Below, one piece after another: positions 1 to 9,040 of a DNA stretch of 64,000 nt. The stretch spans positions 3,100,001 through 3,164,000 of the forward strand of contig NZ_LR880474.1 in the NCBI RefSeq assembly GCF_904066215.1, read 5' to 3'. A program made the translations under genes and the position numbers. This stretch comes from Microbacterium sp. Nx66 (GTDB lineage Bacteria; Actinomycetota; Actinomycetes; Actinomycetales; Microbacteriaceae). The notes under the pieces are model-generated. The model worked only from the letters and a program-made list of their open reading frames with translations, searched no databases and was not told where the DNA came from. How positions within the stretch are numbered: the first letter of the stretch is position 1; every line of letters begins with the position of its first letter.

Positions 1-658
1 CGCCGAGACGCTCCATCGCGGCGTCGAACTCGGCCGCCGAGTTGTCGCTGACCTCGTGGAACAGCACCTGGTCGAGCACGTCGGGCGCGGCGGTGAAGTA
101 GGGGACGCCGGCAGCGCGCAGCCCGGTGATGTCATCGGCCGTCCGCAGCGACGCGGCGAGGACGTTGGAGGCGCTGCCCGCGCACATCTCCTGCATCCGT
201 GCGATGAGGGCGTCGCCGTCCATGCCCGCGTCGCGCATGCGCCCGAGGTAGGGCGCGATGTACTGGGCACCGATCGAAGCGCACGTGAGCGCCTGCGCGA
301 CGGAGTAGACCGCCGTGACGAGGACCGTGGCCCCGTCACGGACGAGGGCGGAAGCGGCAGCGAACCCGGCTGCGGTCGCGGGCACCTTCACCGCGACGCG
401 GTCGCCGAGCGCGCGGATGCCCTCCGCGTTCCGGAGGAAGGAGGCGGTGTCACCACCCCACGTCTGGAAGAACACCTCCCGGGCGCCCTCCTCGACCCAG
501 CGGGCGTAGAGGTCGGGGATCTCCCCAGCCGTCCGCCCGCCACGCTCGAGGATCGTGGGGTTCGTCGTGACACCGTGCACGACCCCCGCGGAGAGCAGCC
601 GCGCGACACGGTCGGTGTCGGCGCTGTCGACGTACAGGCGGGGCGCGATCGCGGTCAT
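1..658 (-). CDS. transaldolase / fructose-6-phosphate aldolase family protein (3' edge cut by window)
   Basis: The reading frame runs from an ATG at 658 (preceded by GAGGAG) off the left edge, giving 219 codons, almost the full length of a roughly 220-residue FSA/TalC-type protein. Family marks seen are TTNPTI (residues 31-36), VAVKVPAT with K91 as the expected Schiff-base lysine, and YIAPYLGR near residue 133. Such enzymes form or cleave C-C bonds between dihydroxyacetone or glyceraldehyde-3-phosphate units in sugar phosphate metabolism. It is divergent from ribokinase across a 118-bp gap carrying two GntR-type operators, so it probably belongs to the same sugar regulon. Whether it acts as transaldolase or F6P aldolase cannot be told from sequence alone. 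Confidence 0.85.
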   Translation of the reverse strand, partial: MTAIAPRLYVDSADTDRVARLLSAGVVHGVTTNPTILERGGRTAGEIPDLYARWVEEGAREVFFQTWGGDTASFLRNAEGIRALGDRVAVKVPATAAGFAAASALVRDGATVLVTAVYSVAQALTCASIGAQYIAPYLGRMRDAGMDGDALIARMQEMCAGSASNVLAASLRTADDITGLRAAGVPYFTAAPDVLDQVLFHEVSDNSAAEFDAAMERLG

Positions 659-679
659 CGGGGTCTCCTCGCGGGCAAC

Positions 680-717
680 CTGTCGTTACAGGTGGGGCTT
701 CGGCTAATGTAATGACA
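680..717. promoter_or_regulatory. paired TGT-N4-ACA operators (GntR/HutC-type)
   Basis: CTGTCGTTACAG (680-691) and TGTAATGACA (708-717) lie between the divergent transaldolase and ribokinase genes. On opposite strands they read TGTAACGACA and TGTAATGACA. The GT-N4-AC spacing fits HutC-type GntR regulators, and the regulator at 2158-2970 has the matching UTRA architecture. A third copy lies at 17567-17582. Confidence 0.65.
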
Positions 718-776
718 GCTCCCGAACCTTGTCAAAGACCGGGAGTCCCGCGCTGTCGAGGAGGATCAGGAGCGAG

Positions 777-1739
777 ATGACACCCGCACACCCCGGCGAC
801 CGCTCCGGCGTCGTCATCGTCGGCAGCGTGACGGCCGACGTCACGACCTTCTCCCAGCGGCTCCCGGCCCGCGGCGAGACCATCCTCGGCGACGAGTTCA
901 CGCTGATGCTCGGCGGCAAGGGCGCGAACCAGGCCGTCGCGGCGGGACGCTCCGGCGCCCGCACGAGCTTCGTCGGCTGCGTCGGCGACGACCTGTTCCA
1001 CGACCTCGTGGTGGACGGTCTCACCGCCGCCGGCGTCGACCTCGCGCACCTGCGCACCGTCCCGGGCCCCACCGGCATCGCGCACATCCGCGTCGACGCC
1101 TCCGCGCAGAACGACATCGTCATGGTGCCGCTCGCGAACGCCGCCCTGAGCACCGAGCAGATCGACGAGGCCCTCGCAGCGCTCGCCCCCACGACCTCGG
1201 TGCTGCTCACCCAGCTCGAGACCCCGTCCGCCCTGACCGCCCACATCACCGCCCGGGGACGCGAGCACGGCATGACCGTGATCCTCGATCCGGCACCGGC
1301 GGCGGAGCTGGCAGCGGAGATCTGGCGGAGCATCGACATCGTCACCCCGAACGAGACCGAGGCATCGCTCATCAGCGGCATCCAGGTGACCGACGCCGCC
1401 TCCGCCGAACGCGCCGGACACTGGTTCCTGGAGCAGGGTGTGGGCGCCGCGGTCATCACGCTGGCCGGACAGGGGTCGTGCGTCGTCACCGCCGAGGGCG
1501 CCACCGTCGTCCCGCCGTTCCCCGTGGAGGCCGTCGACACCACCGCCGCGGGCGACGCCTATGCCGGCTACCTCGGCGCCGCGCTCGCGCGCGGAGCGGC
1601 CCTCACCGATGCGGTGCGGCTGGCGACCGCCGCGGGCGCCCTCACCGTCACGAAGCAGGGGGCCTCGCCCAGCCTCCCCCACCGCGCCGACGTCGAGGCC
1701 TTCCTCGCCGCGCGCACCGCGGCCCCCGTCGCGAACTGA
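777..1739 (+). CDS. rbsK: ribokinase-like PfkB family sugar kinase
   Basis: This 320-residue PfkB-fold kinase phosphorylates ribose, or a related sugar, at O5 using ATP in the cytoplasm. The first PfkB signature GGKGANQA is at residues 46-53, TPNETEA follows near residue 205, and the C-terminal DTTAAGDAYAGYL motif supplies the anion hole and catalytic Asp. The ATG at 777 was chosen because AGGAGCGAG sits just upstream and residue 10 onward matches the family start; an upstream in-frame ATG at 729 has no such support. It is followed after 14 bp by rbsD, and the pairing with a pyranase makes ribose the likeliest substrate. Confidence 0.88.
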   Translation: MTPAHPGDRSGVVIVGSVTADVTTFSQRLPARGETILGDEFTLMLGGKGANQAVAAGRSGARTSFVGCVGDDLFHDLVVDGLTAAGVDLAHLRTVPGPTGIAHIRVDASAQNDIVMVPLANAALSTEQIDEALAALAPTTSVLLTQLETPSALTAHITARGREHGMTVILDPAPAAELAAEIWRSIDIVTPNETEASLISGIQVTDAASAERAGHWFLEQGVGAAVITLAGQGSCVVTAEGATVVPPFPVEAVDTTAAGDAYAGYLGAALARGAALTDAVRLATAAGALTVTKQGASPSLPHRADVEAFLAARTAAPVAN

Positions 1740-1753
1740 ACCAGGAGCAGACG

Positions 1754-2158
1754 ATGCGCAAGACCTCGACCACGATCAACCCCGCGCTCTCCCGCGTCAT
1801 CAGCGAGACCGGGCACACCGATCTGATCGTCGTGACCGATGCCGGGCTGCCGATCCCGCCGGGCGCCGAGCGCATCGACCTCGCCTACCGCCCCGGCGCC
1901 CCCGCCTTCCTCGACGTGCTCGACACGGTGCTCGCGGAGCTCGTCGTCGAGGGCGCGACGGTGTCGGCCGAGGTCGCCGAGAAGAGCCCGGAGGTGCTCG
2001 ACGCCCTGCGCGAGCGCTTCGCCGATGCGGGGTTCGAGATCGAGCTGGTCCCGCACGTCGAGTTCAAGCGGCGCACGCACGCCGCCCGCGCCTTCGTGCG
2101 CTCCGGGGAGTTCACCCCGTACGCGAACGTGATCCTGCACGCGGGGGTGGCGTACTGA
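1754..2158 (+). CDS. rbsD: D-ribose pyranase
   Basis: This 134-residue protein matches RbsD over its length. H21 in the SETGHTDLIVVTDAGLP segment is the expected catalytic histidine, and the C terminus YANVILHAGVAY is the family's typical ending. RbsD interconverts the pyranose and furanose forms of ribose so that ribokinase can use it. The start at 1754 follows CAGGAGCAG. The stop TGA shares its last base with the ATG of the regulator downstream, so the two are probably translationally coupled. Confidence 0.9.
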   Translation: MRKTSTTINPALSRVISETGHTDLIVVTDAGLPIPPGAERIDLAYRPGAPAFLDVLDTVLAELVVEGATVSAEVAEKSPEVLDALRERFADAGFEIELVPHVEFKRRTHAARAFVRSGEFTPYANVILHAGVAY

Positions 2159-2970
2159 TGTCCCTCATCGAGGACGCCATCGACCGCCACAGCGCGGCGC
2201 CCATGTACGACCAGCTCCGGCAGCTCATCATCGACGGCATCGCCCGCGACGGTCTGCAGCCGGGCGATCCTCTTCCCGGCGAGCACCGGCTGTGCGAGCG
2301 CTACGGCATCTCCCGCACGGTCGTTCGGCAGGCGCTGGCGCAGCTCGAGCACGAGGGACTCGTCGAGCGCGTGAAGGGCAAGGGCACGTTCGTCTCCCGC
2401 CCGCGCACGAGCGAGAGTCTCGTGCACACGCTCGTCGGGCTGTACGACGACGTCGAGCGGCGCGGCGGCCATGTGCACAGCGACGTCCTCCGCCACGAGC
2501 AGACCGTCGCGGACGAGGAGGTCGCCCTGGCCCTGGAGGTGCCGGTCGGATCGCCGGTGATCGTGCTGGAGCGGCTGCGACACGTGGACGGCGAGCCCTG
2601 GTCGCTCTCGACCACGTGGATGCCCGAGGCGGTGGGGGCGGTGACGCTCGGCGCGGATCTCACCGAGGCGTCGCTGTACCGGCTGCTCGCCGACCACGGC
2701 ATCATCGCCACGCACGGCGTCCGCTCGGCCGAGGCGACGGTCGCCACGCACGAGCAGGCTCAGCACCTCGGTGTGAGCGCCGGCTCCGCCCTCCTCCGCC
2801 TGCGCAGCATCAGCCGCAGTGAGGACGGGGTGCCGATCGAGTACTTCATCGCGTACCACCGCGGCGACCGCTCGCGCTTCGAGTTCCAGCTCCAGCAGGA
2901 GCAGTCCCAGGCCTCGTTGATGCACGTGGACGGATCGGGCGGCGCCTCCCCCGCGGGCACGGTGGGCTGA
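2158..2970 (+). CDS. GntR family regulator, HutC subfamily (UTRA domain)
   Basis: A 270-residue protein with an N-terminal winged helix (about residues 15-80; LCERYGISRTVVRQAL is the recognition helix region) and a C-terminal UTRA effector domain (about 95-245). It starts on the ATG overlapping the rbsD stop and lies in the rbsK-rbsD operon, so it is very likely the local repressor responding to a sugar phosphate or ribose derivative. Its probable binding sites are the TGT-N4-ACA palindromes at 680-717 and 17567-17582. The effector is unknown. Confidence 0.85.
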   Translation: MSLIEDAIDRHSAAPMYDQLRQLIIDGIARDGLQPGDPLPGEHRLCERYGISRTVVRQALAQLEHEGLVERVKGKGTFVSRPRTSESLVHTLVGLYDDVERRGGHVHSDVLRHEQTVADEEVALALEVPVGSPVIVLERLRHVDGEPWSLSTTWMPEAVGAVTLGADLTEASLYRLLADHGIIATHGVRSAEATVATHEQAQHLGVSAGSALLRLRSISRSEDGVPIEYFIAYHRGDRSRFEFQLQQEQSQASLMHVDGSGGASPAGTVG

Positions 2971-2982
2971 CAGCGGCCCCGG

Positions 2983-2988
2983 TACGCT
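2983..2988 (+). promoter_or_regulatory. -10 box TACGCT, leaderless start
   Basis: TACGCT ends exactly 6 nt before the ATG at 2995, leaving no room for a Shine-Dalgarno sequence. The mRNA of the desulfhydrase gene probably begins at its start codon. Confidence 0.6.
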
Positions 2989-2994
2989 CGAGGC

Positions 2995-4053
2995 ATGAGC
3001 GACTGGACCAGCACCGCGATCGCCCTGCTGGAAGCCGATGCCAACCGCAGCGCCGACACACACCTGCACCTGTTCCCGCTGCCGCCGGAGTGGGGCATCG
3101 ACCTCTACCTCAAGGACGAGTCGGTGCACCCGACCGGCTCGCTCAAGCACCGCCTCGCGCGCTCCCTCCTCCTCTACGGGCTCGTCAACGGGCGCATCCG
3201 TGAGGACACGACCCTCGTGGAGTCCTCGAGCGGATCGACCGCGGTGTCGGAGGCCTACTTCGCCCGCATGCTGGGGCTGAAGTTCATCACCGTCGTGCCC
3301 CGGTCGACGGTGCAGGAGAAGATCGACCTCATCGAGTTCTACGGCGGAACCTGCCACTTCGTCGACCGCCCGGAGGACATGTCGTCGGAGGCCCAGCGCC
3401 TGGCGGCGGACTGCACCGGGCACTACCTCGACCAGTTCACGTTCGCGGAGCGCGCGACCGACTGGCGCGGCAACAACAACATCGCCGAGAGCGTGTTCAG
3501 CCAGCTCGCCCAGGAGCGGCATCCGATCCCCCGCTGGATCGTCACGGGCGCCGGCACCGGCGGTACCAGCGCCACGTTCGGCCGCTATGTGAAGTACCGC
3601 CGCCATGACACCCGGATCGCGGTCGTCGACCCCGAGGGCTCGGCCTTCTACGACGGCTGGGCGGGGACGGTCGACCCGCCGGCGGGACGCCCGAGCCGCA
3701 TCGAAGGCATCGGGCGGCCGCGGGTGGAGGCCTCGTTCGTGCCGTCCGTGATCGACGAGATGATCCAGGTGCCGGACGCGGGCTCCATCGCCGCGATCCG
3801 CCTCCTCCGCGAGCGCACCCTGCACTGGGCGGGCGGCTCCACCGGCACGAACCTCTACGGCGCGTTCCAGCTCATCGCCCGGATGCGTGCCGCCGGCGAG
3901 ACCGGCAGCGTCGTGACCCTCATCTGCGACAGCGGTGTGCGCTACGCCGGCACGTACTACTCCGACGAGTGGGTGGCGCAGCAGGGGTGGGACCTCGCCC
4001 CGCACCGTGCGCGGCTGGAGCGGTTCCTGGAGACCGGGGTCTGGGCGGAGTGA
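2995..4053 (+). CDS. PLP-dependent cysteine desulfhydrase (Cds1 type)
   Basis: A 352-residue fold-type II PLP enzyme of the cysteine synthase/CBS superfamily. K51 in [10 protein letters not shown] is the PLP lysine, [11 protein letters not shown] (about 69-79) contacts the cofactor ring, and the glycine loop [12 protein letters not shown] binds its phosphate. Length and motifs agree with mycobacterial Cds1, which releases H2S and pyruvate from cysteine. A cysteine synthase-like activity is the alternative. It stands alone on the plus strand, with its own leaderless promoter. Confidence 0.75.
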   Translation: MSDWTSTAIALLEADANRSADTHLHLFPLPPEWGIDLYLKDESVHPTGSLKHRLARSLLLYGLVNGRIREDTTLVESSSGSTAVSEAYFARMLGLKFITVVPRSTVQEKIDLIEFYGGTCHFVDRPEDMSSEAQRLAADCTGHYLDQFTFAERATDWRGNNNIAESVFSQLAQERHPIPRWIVTGAGTGGTSATFGRYVKYRRHDTRIAVVDPEGSAFYDGWAGTVDPPAGRPSRIEGIGRPRVEASFVPSVIDEMIQVPDAGSIAAIRLLRERTLHWAGGSTGTNLYGAFQLIARMRAAGETGSVVTLICDSGVRYAGTYYSDEWVAQQGWDLAPHRARLERFLETGVWAE

Positions 4054-4062
4054 TCCCCGGGT

Positions 4063-4068
4063 TACGCT
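4063..4068 (+). promoter_or_regulatory. -10 box TACGCT, leaderless start
   Basis: The hexamer lies 6 nt before the ATG at 4075 in the 21-bp gap after the desulfhydrase gene; no ribosome binding site is present. Confidence 0.55.
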
Positions 4069-4074
4069 GACCCC

Positions 4075-4590
4075 ATGACCACACTCATCCTCACCGTCGC
4101 GGGTGCCGATCGTCCTGGCCTCGTGGCCGCCGTCGCCGATGTCGTCGATGCCCACGGCGGCAACTGGGAGAACAGCTCCCTCGCCGAACTCGCCGGCACG
4201 TTCGCGGGTGTCATCGAGGTGTCCGTGCCGACGGAGCGCACGGGGGAGCTCGAGACCGCGCTCCGGGCGATCCAAGGCCAGGGGCTGCTCACGCTGTCGG
4301 TGCTCACCGGCACGCCGGGGCCGTCGGAGGACGAGGAGCAGCTGATCGTGATGCAGGTGCTCGGCAACGACCGCCCCGGCATCGTGCGGGAGGTGTCGGC
4401 GGTGCTGAACGCGCACGCCCTGAGCATCGAGGAGCTCACGACCGAGACCCGGGAGGCCGCGATGGCCGGCGGGCGACTGTTCGAGGCCTCGGTGATCGCG
4501 AAGGTCCCGCCGACGGTCGACCTCGACGCCCTGCGCGCCGACCTCGAGCGCCTCGCGTCGGAGATCCAGGTCGACATCACCCTCGGCTGA
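4075..4590 (+). CDS. double ACT domain protein, glycine cleavage regulator-like
   Basis: A 171-residue soluble protein made of two ACT domains (about residues 3-77 and 90-168), each starting with the usual strand followed by a D-RPG turn (GADRPGLVAAV and GNDRPGIVREV). This layout resembles GcvR, which binds glycine and modulates GcvA in enterobacteria; no gcv gene is nearby, so its partner is unknown. It probably senses an amino acid. The gene ends just before a long palindromic repeat. Confidence 0.75.
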   Translation: MTTLILTVAGADRPGLVAAVADVVDAHGGNWENSSLAELAGTFAGVIEVSVPTERTGELETALRAIQGQGLLTLSVLTGTPGPSEDEEQLIVMQVLGNDRPGIVREVSAVLNAHALSIEELTTETREAAMAGGRLFEASVIAKVPPTVDLDALRADLERLASEIQVDITLG

Positions 4591-4594
4591 CCCC

Positions 4595-4655
4595 GTTCGA
4601 ATCGCCTGAATGGCTCTATCCGGCCGCCGGATGGGACCGATCGCGCGATTCGAAC
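4595..4655. repeat. palindromic repeat family R1, copy A
   Basis: An 11-bp perfect inverted repeat, GTTCGAATCGC (4595-4605) and GCGATTCGAAC (4645-4655), encloses an inner stem ATCCGG/CCGGAT. It lies between two convergent genes, starting 4 nt after one stop codon and ending 4 nt before the other. No T tract follows, so it is not a textbook terminator. Confidence 0.8.
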
Positions 4656-4659
4656 GCAG

Positions 4660-5337
4660 TCAGAGGCCGGAGTATCGCCGCACCCAGTACTCGGTGTAGG
4701 CGACGTGGGCGGACGCGGCGGCGGAGGCTGCCACCGGATCCGCGGCGGCGAGGCCGCGCAGGATCGCGCGGTGACCGGCATCGGAGTGGATCTTGAGCTC
4801 CGCGGCGTCCTCGGGGTCGGATATCCGGTAGGCCCGGGAACGGGAGCGCAGCACGTCGATCAGGCTGGTCAGGGCCTCGTTGCCCGCGACCGAGGAGATG
4901 GCCATGTGGAACTCGTGGTCGAGGCGGGACTGCGCCTCGAAGTCCGTCGTCGACTCGATCTCCGTGAGCACCTCGTCGAGTGCGGCCACCGTGTCCTCGT
5001 CGATGCGGGCCGCGGCGAGCGCCGCCGCATGCGGCTCGAGCACCCGTCGGAGCTCCGTCAGCTCCAGCACCCCCGCCATCGGCAGCAGCCCGACCGTGAG
5101 CGAGAGACTGCCGATGAGATCGGCCGCGCGGAGCTCGCTGACGTAGCTCCCGGAGCCGTGCCGCGTCTCCAGCACGCCGAGCGCGGCGAGAGTCCGGATG
5201 GCCTCACGGAGCGATCCCCGTGAGACGCCGAGCCGTTCGCAGAGCTCTCCCTCGCTCGGCAGCCGGTCGCCGGGGCGCAGAGCGCCGTCGGCGATGAGGG
5301 CCCGCAGCCCGTGCAGCGCCGTGTCGAGTGCGCTCAT
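4660..5337 (-). CDS. GntR family regulator, FadR/FCD subfamily
   Basis: A 225-residue regulator with an N-terminal winged helix (residues 5-72; LCERLGVSRGSLREAI) and an all-helical FCD domain. The likely metal/ligand ligands lie in LDHEFHMAISS and in the HSDAGHRAIL segment. The ATG at 5337 was chosen because GGAGAGG lies at good spacing; the frame is open to 5487 but the extension looks non-coding. It is divergent from an aminotransferase/ABC importer operon, and the operator at 5466-5476 suggests it controls that operon and possibly itself. Confidence 0.85.
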   Translation of the reverse strand: MSALDTALHGLRALIADGALRPGDRLPSEGELCERLGVSRGSLREAIRTLAALGVLETRHGSGSYVSELRAADLIGSLSLTVGLLPMAGVLELTELRRVLEPHAAALAAARIDEDTVAALDEVLTEIESTTDFEAQSRLDHEFHMAISSVAGNEALTSLIDVLRSRSRAYRISDPEDAAELKIHSDAGHRAILRGLAAADPVAASAAASAHVAYTEYWVRRYSGL

Positions 5338-5465
5338 CGTCATCCTCTCCGCCACTCCTCCACCCCTCGTGAAGTCTGTCGGACACACCGACGGCCGCAA
5401 ACTCGTATGACAACTATGTTTCATCTTCGCGCTTTCGTAGCCAAAACCGAAGGCGTGTGGCAAAG

Positions 5466-5476
5466 TTGTGCAACAA
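5466..5476. promoter_or_regulatory. FadR-type operator TTGTGCAACAA
   Basis: This sequence fits the FadR-family consensus TNGTNNNACNA exactly and is extended by one pair to GTTGTGCAACAAC (5465-5477). It sits in an unusually AT-rich gap between the divergent FCD regulator and the aminotransferase, 27 bp before the latter's ATG. Confidence 0.7.
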
Positions 5477-5503
5477 CTCGCCCCCACTCACCGATGAGGT
5501 CCG

Positions 5504-6739
5504 ATGCCCGCTCCGCAGTTCCCCGCTCCGCTCACGCTGAACTCCGGCCTGCGGGCGCGCGACGCCTGGCCGCTCGACCCGACCGTGATCCACCTCAACC
5601 ACGGGTCCTTCGGGGCGGTGCCGTCGGTGGTGGTCGCCCATCAGGACGCCCTGCGCCGCCGTGCCGACCTGAGCCCCGTGGAGTGGTTCCCGCGCATCGC
5701 GGAGCGCGTGCAGGAAGCGAGGCAGCGGACGGCTCCGTTCGTCGGCGCCCGCGCGGAGGACAGCGTGTTCGTGCCCAACGCCTCCGCCGCGGCCACCGTC
5801 ATCTACAACGCCCTCCAGCTCGAGAGGGGCGACGAGATCCTCGTCACCGACCAGGGCTACGGGGCCATCACCATGGGAGCCGAGCGCCTCGCCCGCCGGT
5901 TCGGCGCCGCCGTCCGCACGGTCGCCCTGCCCCTGCTCGCCGATGACGACGAGATCGTGCAGCTGTTCGCCGACGCCCTCACCCCGCGCACGCGGCTGCT
6001 CGTCGTCGACCAGATCACCTCGCCCACGGCTCGCCTGCTGCCGACCCGCCGCATCGCCGACCTCGCGGCCGAGCGCGGCGTGCGCACCCTGGTCGACGGC
6101 GCCCACGCCCCCGGCCTCATCCCGGACGCGGCGGCCGTCGCCGGCGGCGACTGGTGGTTCGGCAACCTGCACAAGTGGCCCTGCGCCCCGCGCGGCTCCG
6201 CCCTCCTGGTCACCACCGCCCCCGACCGCGACGAGCTCTGGCCGCTGATCGACTCCTGGGCCGCGCGCGAGCCGTATCCCGAGCGCTTCGACACGCAGGG
6301 CACGATCGACGCCACGACGTACCTCGCCACCCCCACCGCGATCGAGTTCATCGAGGCCGAGTTCGGATGGGCGGCCGCCCGCGAAGCCATGGCAGCGCGC
6401 GCCGACGCGGGGGCCGAGCTCATCGCCGAGGCCCTGCGCCCGTTCGGCGACGAGGACCCGCTGACCCCGCTCCCCTCACCGGTGCCGTCCATGCGCCTCA
6501 TCCGGCTGCCGCTCGGCCTCGGCGCCACCCGCGAGGAGGCCGACGCGCTGCGCATGGACCTCCTCGACGAGGTCGGCGTGGAGACCGCGTTCACGAGCTT
6601 CCGCGGCGTCGGCTACTTCCGCCTCTCCGCGCACCTGTACACCGAGGCCGCCGACGTCGAGGCGTTCGTCGAGCGCTGCGTCCCGGCGATCCTGCGCCGC
6701 GCCGGCATCCGCCCCGCGGACGCCCTCATCCTCCCCTGA
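5504..6739 (+). CDS. class V aminotransferase family PLP enzyme (isopenicillin-N epimerase-like)
   Basis: A 411-residue fold-type I PLP enzyme. HLNHGSFGAVP (30-40) is the family N-terminal motif, LVDGAHAPG (196-204) carries the Asp that pairs with the pyridine nitrogen, and K224 in NLHKWPCAP is the Schiff-base lysine. Relatives include isopenicillin-N epimerase, cysteine desulfurase-like proteins and kynureninase-like enzymes, so the substrate is open. It is the first gene of an operon with a sugar-type ABC importer and is divergent from an FCD regulator, which suggests that it processes the imported compound. Confidence 0.75.
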   Translation: MPAPQFPAPLTLNSGLRARDAWPLDPTVIHLNHGSFGAVPSVVVAHQDALRRRADLSPVEWFPRIAERVQEARQRTAPFVGARAEDSVFVPNASAAATVIYNALQLERGDEILVTDQGYGAITMGAERLARRFGAAVRTVALPLLADDDEIVQLFADALTPRTRLLVVDQITSPTARLLPTRRIADLAAERGVRTLVDGAHAPGLIPDAAAVAGGDWWFGNLHKWPCAPRGSALLVTTAPDRDELWPLIDSWAAREPYPERFDTQGTIDATTYLATPTAIEFIEAEFGWAAAREAMAARADAGAELIAEALRPFGDEDPLTPLPSPVPSMRLIRLPLGLGATREEADALRMDLLDEVGVETAFTSFRGVGYFRLSAHLYTEAADVEAFVERCVPAILRRAGIRPADALILP

Positions 6740-6775
6740 CCCGAACACCCACCCACCCCCACCGAGAGGCACATC

Positions 6776-8089
6776 GTGAAGAACAAGATCTTGACGACCG
6801 CAGCCGGAGTCGGCACCGTCGCCGTCCTCGCACTCACCGGATGCTCCGGAGGCTCCGGCTCGTCCGGCGGCGACGGCAGCGTCACGCTCCAGATGGTCGA
6901 GAGCCTGACGAACCCGGCACGCACCGAGCTCCTCCGCGGACTGCTCGATGAGTTCGAGAAGGACAACCCCGACATCACCGTCACCCTGGTCTCCCCGCCC
7001 ACCGAGCAGGCCGACCAGAAGATCCAGCAGATGCTGCAGTCCGGCAAGGGCGTCGACGTGCTCGAGGTGCGCGACATCACCGTCGGGCCGTTCGCGAACA
7101 ACGGCTGGCTGTACGACCTGGGCGACGATCTGAAGAAGTGGGACGGCTGGGACGCCCTGACCGAGAACGCGCAGTCGGCATCGGTCGCGGAGGACGGCAA
7201 GAGCTACTTCGTCCCCTACGGCTTCTACGGCCTGTCGCTCTTCTACCGCACGGACCTCGTCGAGCAGGCCGGCTTCGACGGCCCGCCGCACAGCTGGAAG
7301 GACCTGCTGGAGCAGGCGTCCGCCATCCAGGACCCGTCGAACAACATCTACGGCTACGCCTTCCGCGGCGGCCAGAACGCCAACAGCAACGTCGTCGCGG
7401 CGATCGAGGCCTACACGATCGACGGCCTCGACACGGAGGACGCGTTCCTCATGGAGGACGGCTCCACGATCTTCGCCGCGCCCGAGGCCCAGGAGGCCGT
7501 CGACGACTACTTCGACCTGTTCAAAGAGGCCTCGCCGCCGTCCGCCGTCTCGTGGGGCTACCCCGAGATGGTCGCCGGGTTCACCAACGGCACCACCGCG
7601 TTCCTGCTGCAGGACCCGGAGGTCATCGCGACGGTGCAGGACTCCTCGCTGACCGAAGACCAGTGGGACACCGCCCCGCTGCTCGTCGGCCCGTCCGGCA
7701 AGGCCGCACAGCCCCTCGCCGTCGCCGGTTGGGGTGTCGCGGAGAACAGCGAGCACAAGGAGGCGGCGGTCAAGCTCGTCGAGTTCCTGTCGTCGGCCGA
7801 GCCCGCCACCGAGTTCGCGCAGGCGAACAGCCTCGTCCCGATCATCGCGGCCGCCGCGGACGACGAGTTCTACTCGACCGGCCCCTGGACGAGCTACGTC
7901 ACCATGACCGAAGACCCGGAGACCTACGTCAACGTGCGTCAGCCGCGTGGGGTGAGCTGGTGGACCGAGTGGATCCAGAAGTCCGACCAGGACGTGCAGA
8001 GCGTGCTGCTCGGCAACATGTCCACGAAGGACCTCCTCGCCTCGTGGGACGCGTTCTGGACCGAGAAGTACGCCGCGGAGAAGGGTTGA
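6776..8089 (+). CDS. extracellular solute-binding lipoprotein of an ABC importer
   Basis: A 437-residue family 1 (sugar-type) binding protein. The signal peptide ends in the lipobox LALTGC, so C23 is the lipidation site, followed by a Gly/Ser linker. It should capture the substrate outside the membrane and deliver it to the two permeases that follow. GTG at 6776 is preceded by GAGAGGCAC. The gene starts 36 bp after the aminotransferase and ends 3 bp before the first permease. The ligand may be a sugar, amino sugar or similar polar compound; sequence does not decide. Confidence 0.88.
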   Translation: MKNKILTTAAGVGTVAVLALTGCSGGSGSSGGDGSVTLQMVESLTNPARTELLRGLLDEFEKDNPDITVTLVSPPTEQADQKIQQMLQSGKGVDVLEVRDITVGPFANNGWLYDLGDDLKKWDGWDALTENAQSASVAEDGKSYFVPYGFYGLSLFYRTDLVEQAGFDGPPHSWKDLLEQASAIQDPSNNIYGYAFRGGQNANSNVVAAIEAYTIDGLDTEDAFLMEDGSTIFAAPEAQEAVDDYFDLFKEASPPSAVSWGYPEMVAGFTNGTTAFLLQDPEVIATVQDSSLTEDQWDTAPLLVGPSGKAAQPLAVAGWGVAENSEHKEAAVKLVEFLSSAEPATEFAQANSLVPIIAAAADDEFYSTGPWTSYVTMTEDPETYVNVRQPRGVSWWTEWIQKSDQDVQSVLLGNMSTKDLLASWDAFWTEKYAAEKG

Positions 8090-8092
8090 TCC

Positions 8093-9040
8093 GTGGCCCG
8101 CACCATCCGTGAAGGGGGCTCCGTCGGCACCGCCGGCGGGGCCTCCCCGGCATCGCGTCGTCGGCCGTTCCGGGGTCGCACTGCGCTCACCCTGCTGGCG
8201 TTCCTCGCGCCGGCGATCGTCTTCGTCTGCTGGTTCACGTACTGGCCGATGCTGCAGGGCGCCCGCATGGCGTTCCACGACTGGAACCTGTGGGACCTCA
8301 CGTCGACCCCGTTCGTCGGCATCGACAACTTCCTCGCCGTCTTCCGGGACCCGGCGTTCCCGACCGTGGCGTGGAACTCCGTGCTCTGGGTGGTCGGCTC
8401 GCTCGTGCCGCAGCTCGTGATCGGCTTCCTCATCGCTCTCGCCCTGCGCAAGCGATTCCGCTTCCGCGGGCTCTACCAGGCGCTGGTGTTCTTCCCGTGG
8501 GCGGTGTCCGGCTTCCTGATCGGCATGCTGTTCCGCTGGATGTTCAACGCCGAGTTCGGCGTCGTCAACGACCTGCTCATGAAGGCGGGGCTGATCGACG
8601 CGCCGCTGCCGTGGCTGGCCGATCCGAAGCTCGCGATGTTCGCCGTGATCGTCGCGAACATCTGGTACGGCGTGACCTTCTTCGCGATCATGATCCTCGC
8701 GGCCCTGCAGTCGGTGCCGGACGAGATGCTGGAGGCGGCGAGCCTGGACGGCGCCGGCAAGGTGCGGCAGCTGTTCTCGATCATCATCCCGTACATCTCG
8801 ATGACGCTGCTGCTGACGATCCTGCTGCGCGTGATCTGGATCTTCAACTTCCCCGACATCATCTACGCGATGACGAACGGCGGCCCGGCCAACCAGACCC
8901 ACATCATCACGACGTGGATGATCAACTACACGCAGCAGGGCAACTACGGCATCGCGAGCGCCATCGGGCTCATCGTCGTGGCCTTCCTCATGGTGTTCTG
9001 CGCGTTCTACCTGATGGCGATGCGGAGAGTGCAGCGATGA
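8093..9040 (+). CDS. ABC importer permease, MalF/UgpA type
   Basis: A 315-residue protein with a hydrophilic N-terminal tail and about six membrane helices. The EAA loop that contacts the ATPase is EMLEAASLDGAGKVRQLF near residue 215. It starts on a GTG and overlaps the next permease by 4 bp (ATGA), so the pair should be translated together as the membrane channel. Confidence 0.9.
   Translation: MARTIREGGSVGTAGGASPASRRRPFRGRTALTLLAFLAPAIVFVCWFTYWPMLQGARMAFHDWNLWDLTSTPFVGIDNFLAVFRDPAFPTVAWNSVLWVVGSLVPQLVIGFLIALALRKRFRFRGLYQALVFFPWAVSGFLIGMLFRWMFNAEFGVVNDLLMKAGLIDAPLPWLADPKLAMFAVIVANIWYGVTFFAIMILAALQSVPDEMLEAASLDGAGKVRQLFSIIIPYISMTLLLTILLRVIWIFNFPDIIYAMTNGGPANQTHIITTWMINYTQQGNYGIASAIGLIVVAFLMVFCAFYLMAMRRVQR

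Noticed and set aside
1885..4416. 843-codon open frame on the minus strand
   Set aside because: It is antisense to rbsD, the GntR regulator, the desulfhydrase and the ACT gene, all of which have clear family motifs; its composition (Arg/His/Gly-rich) is that of a GC-rich shadow frame.
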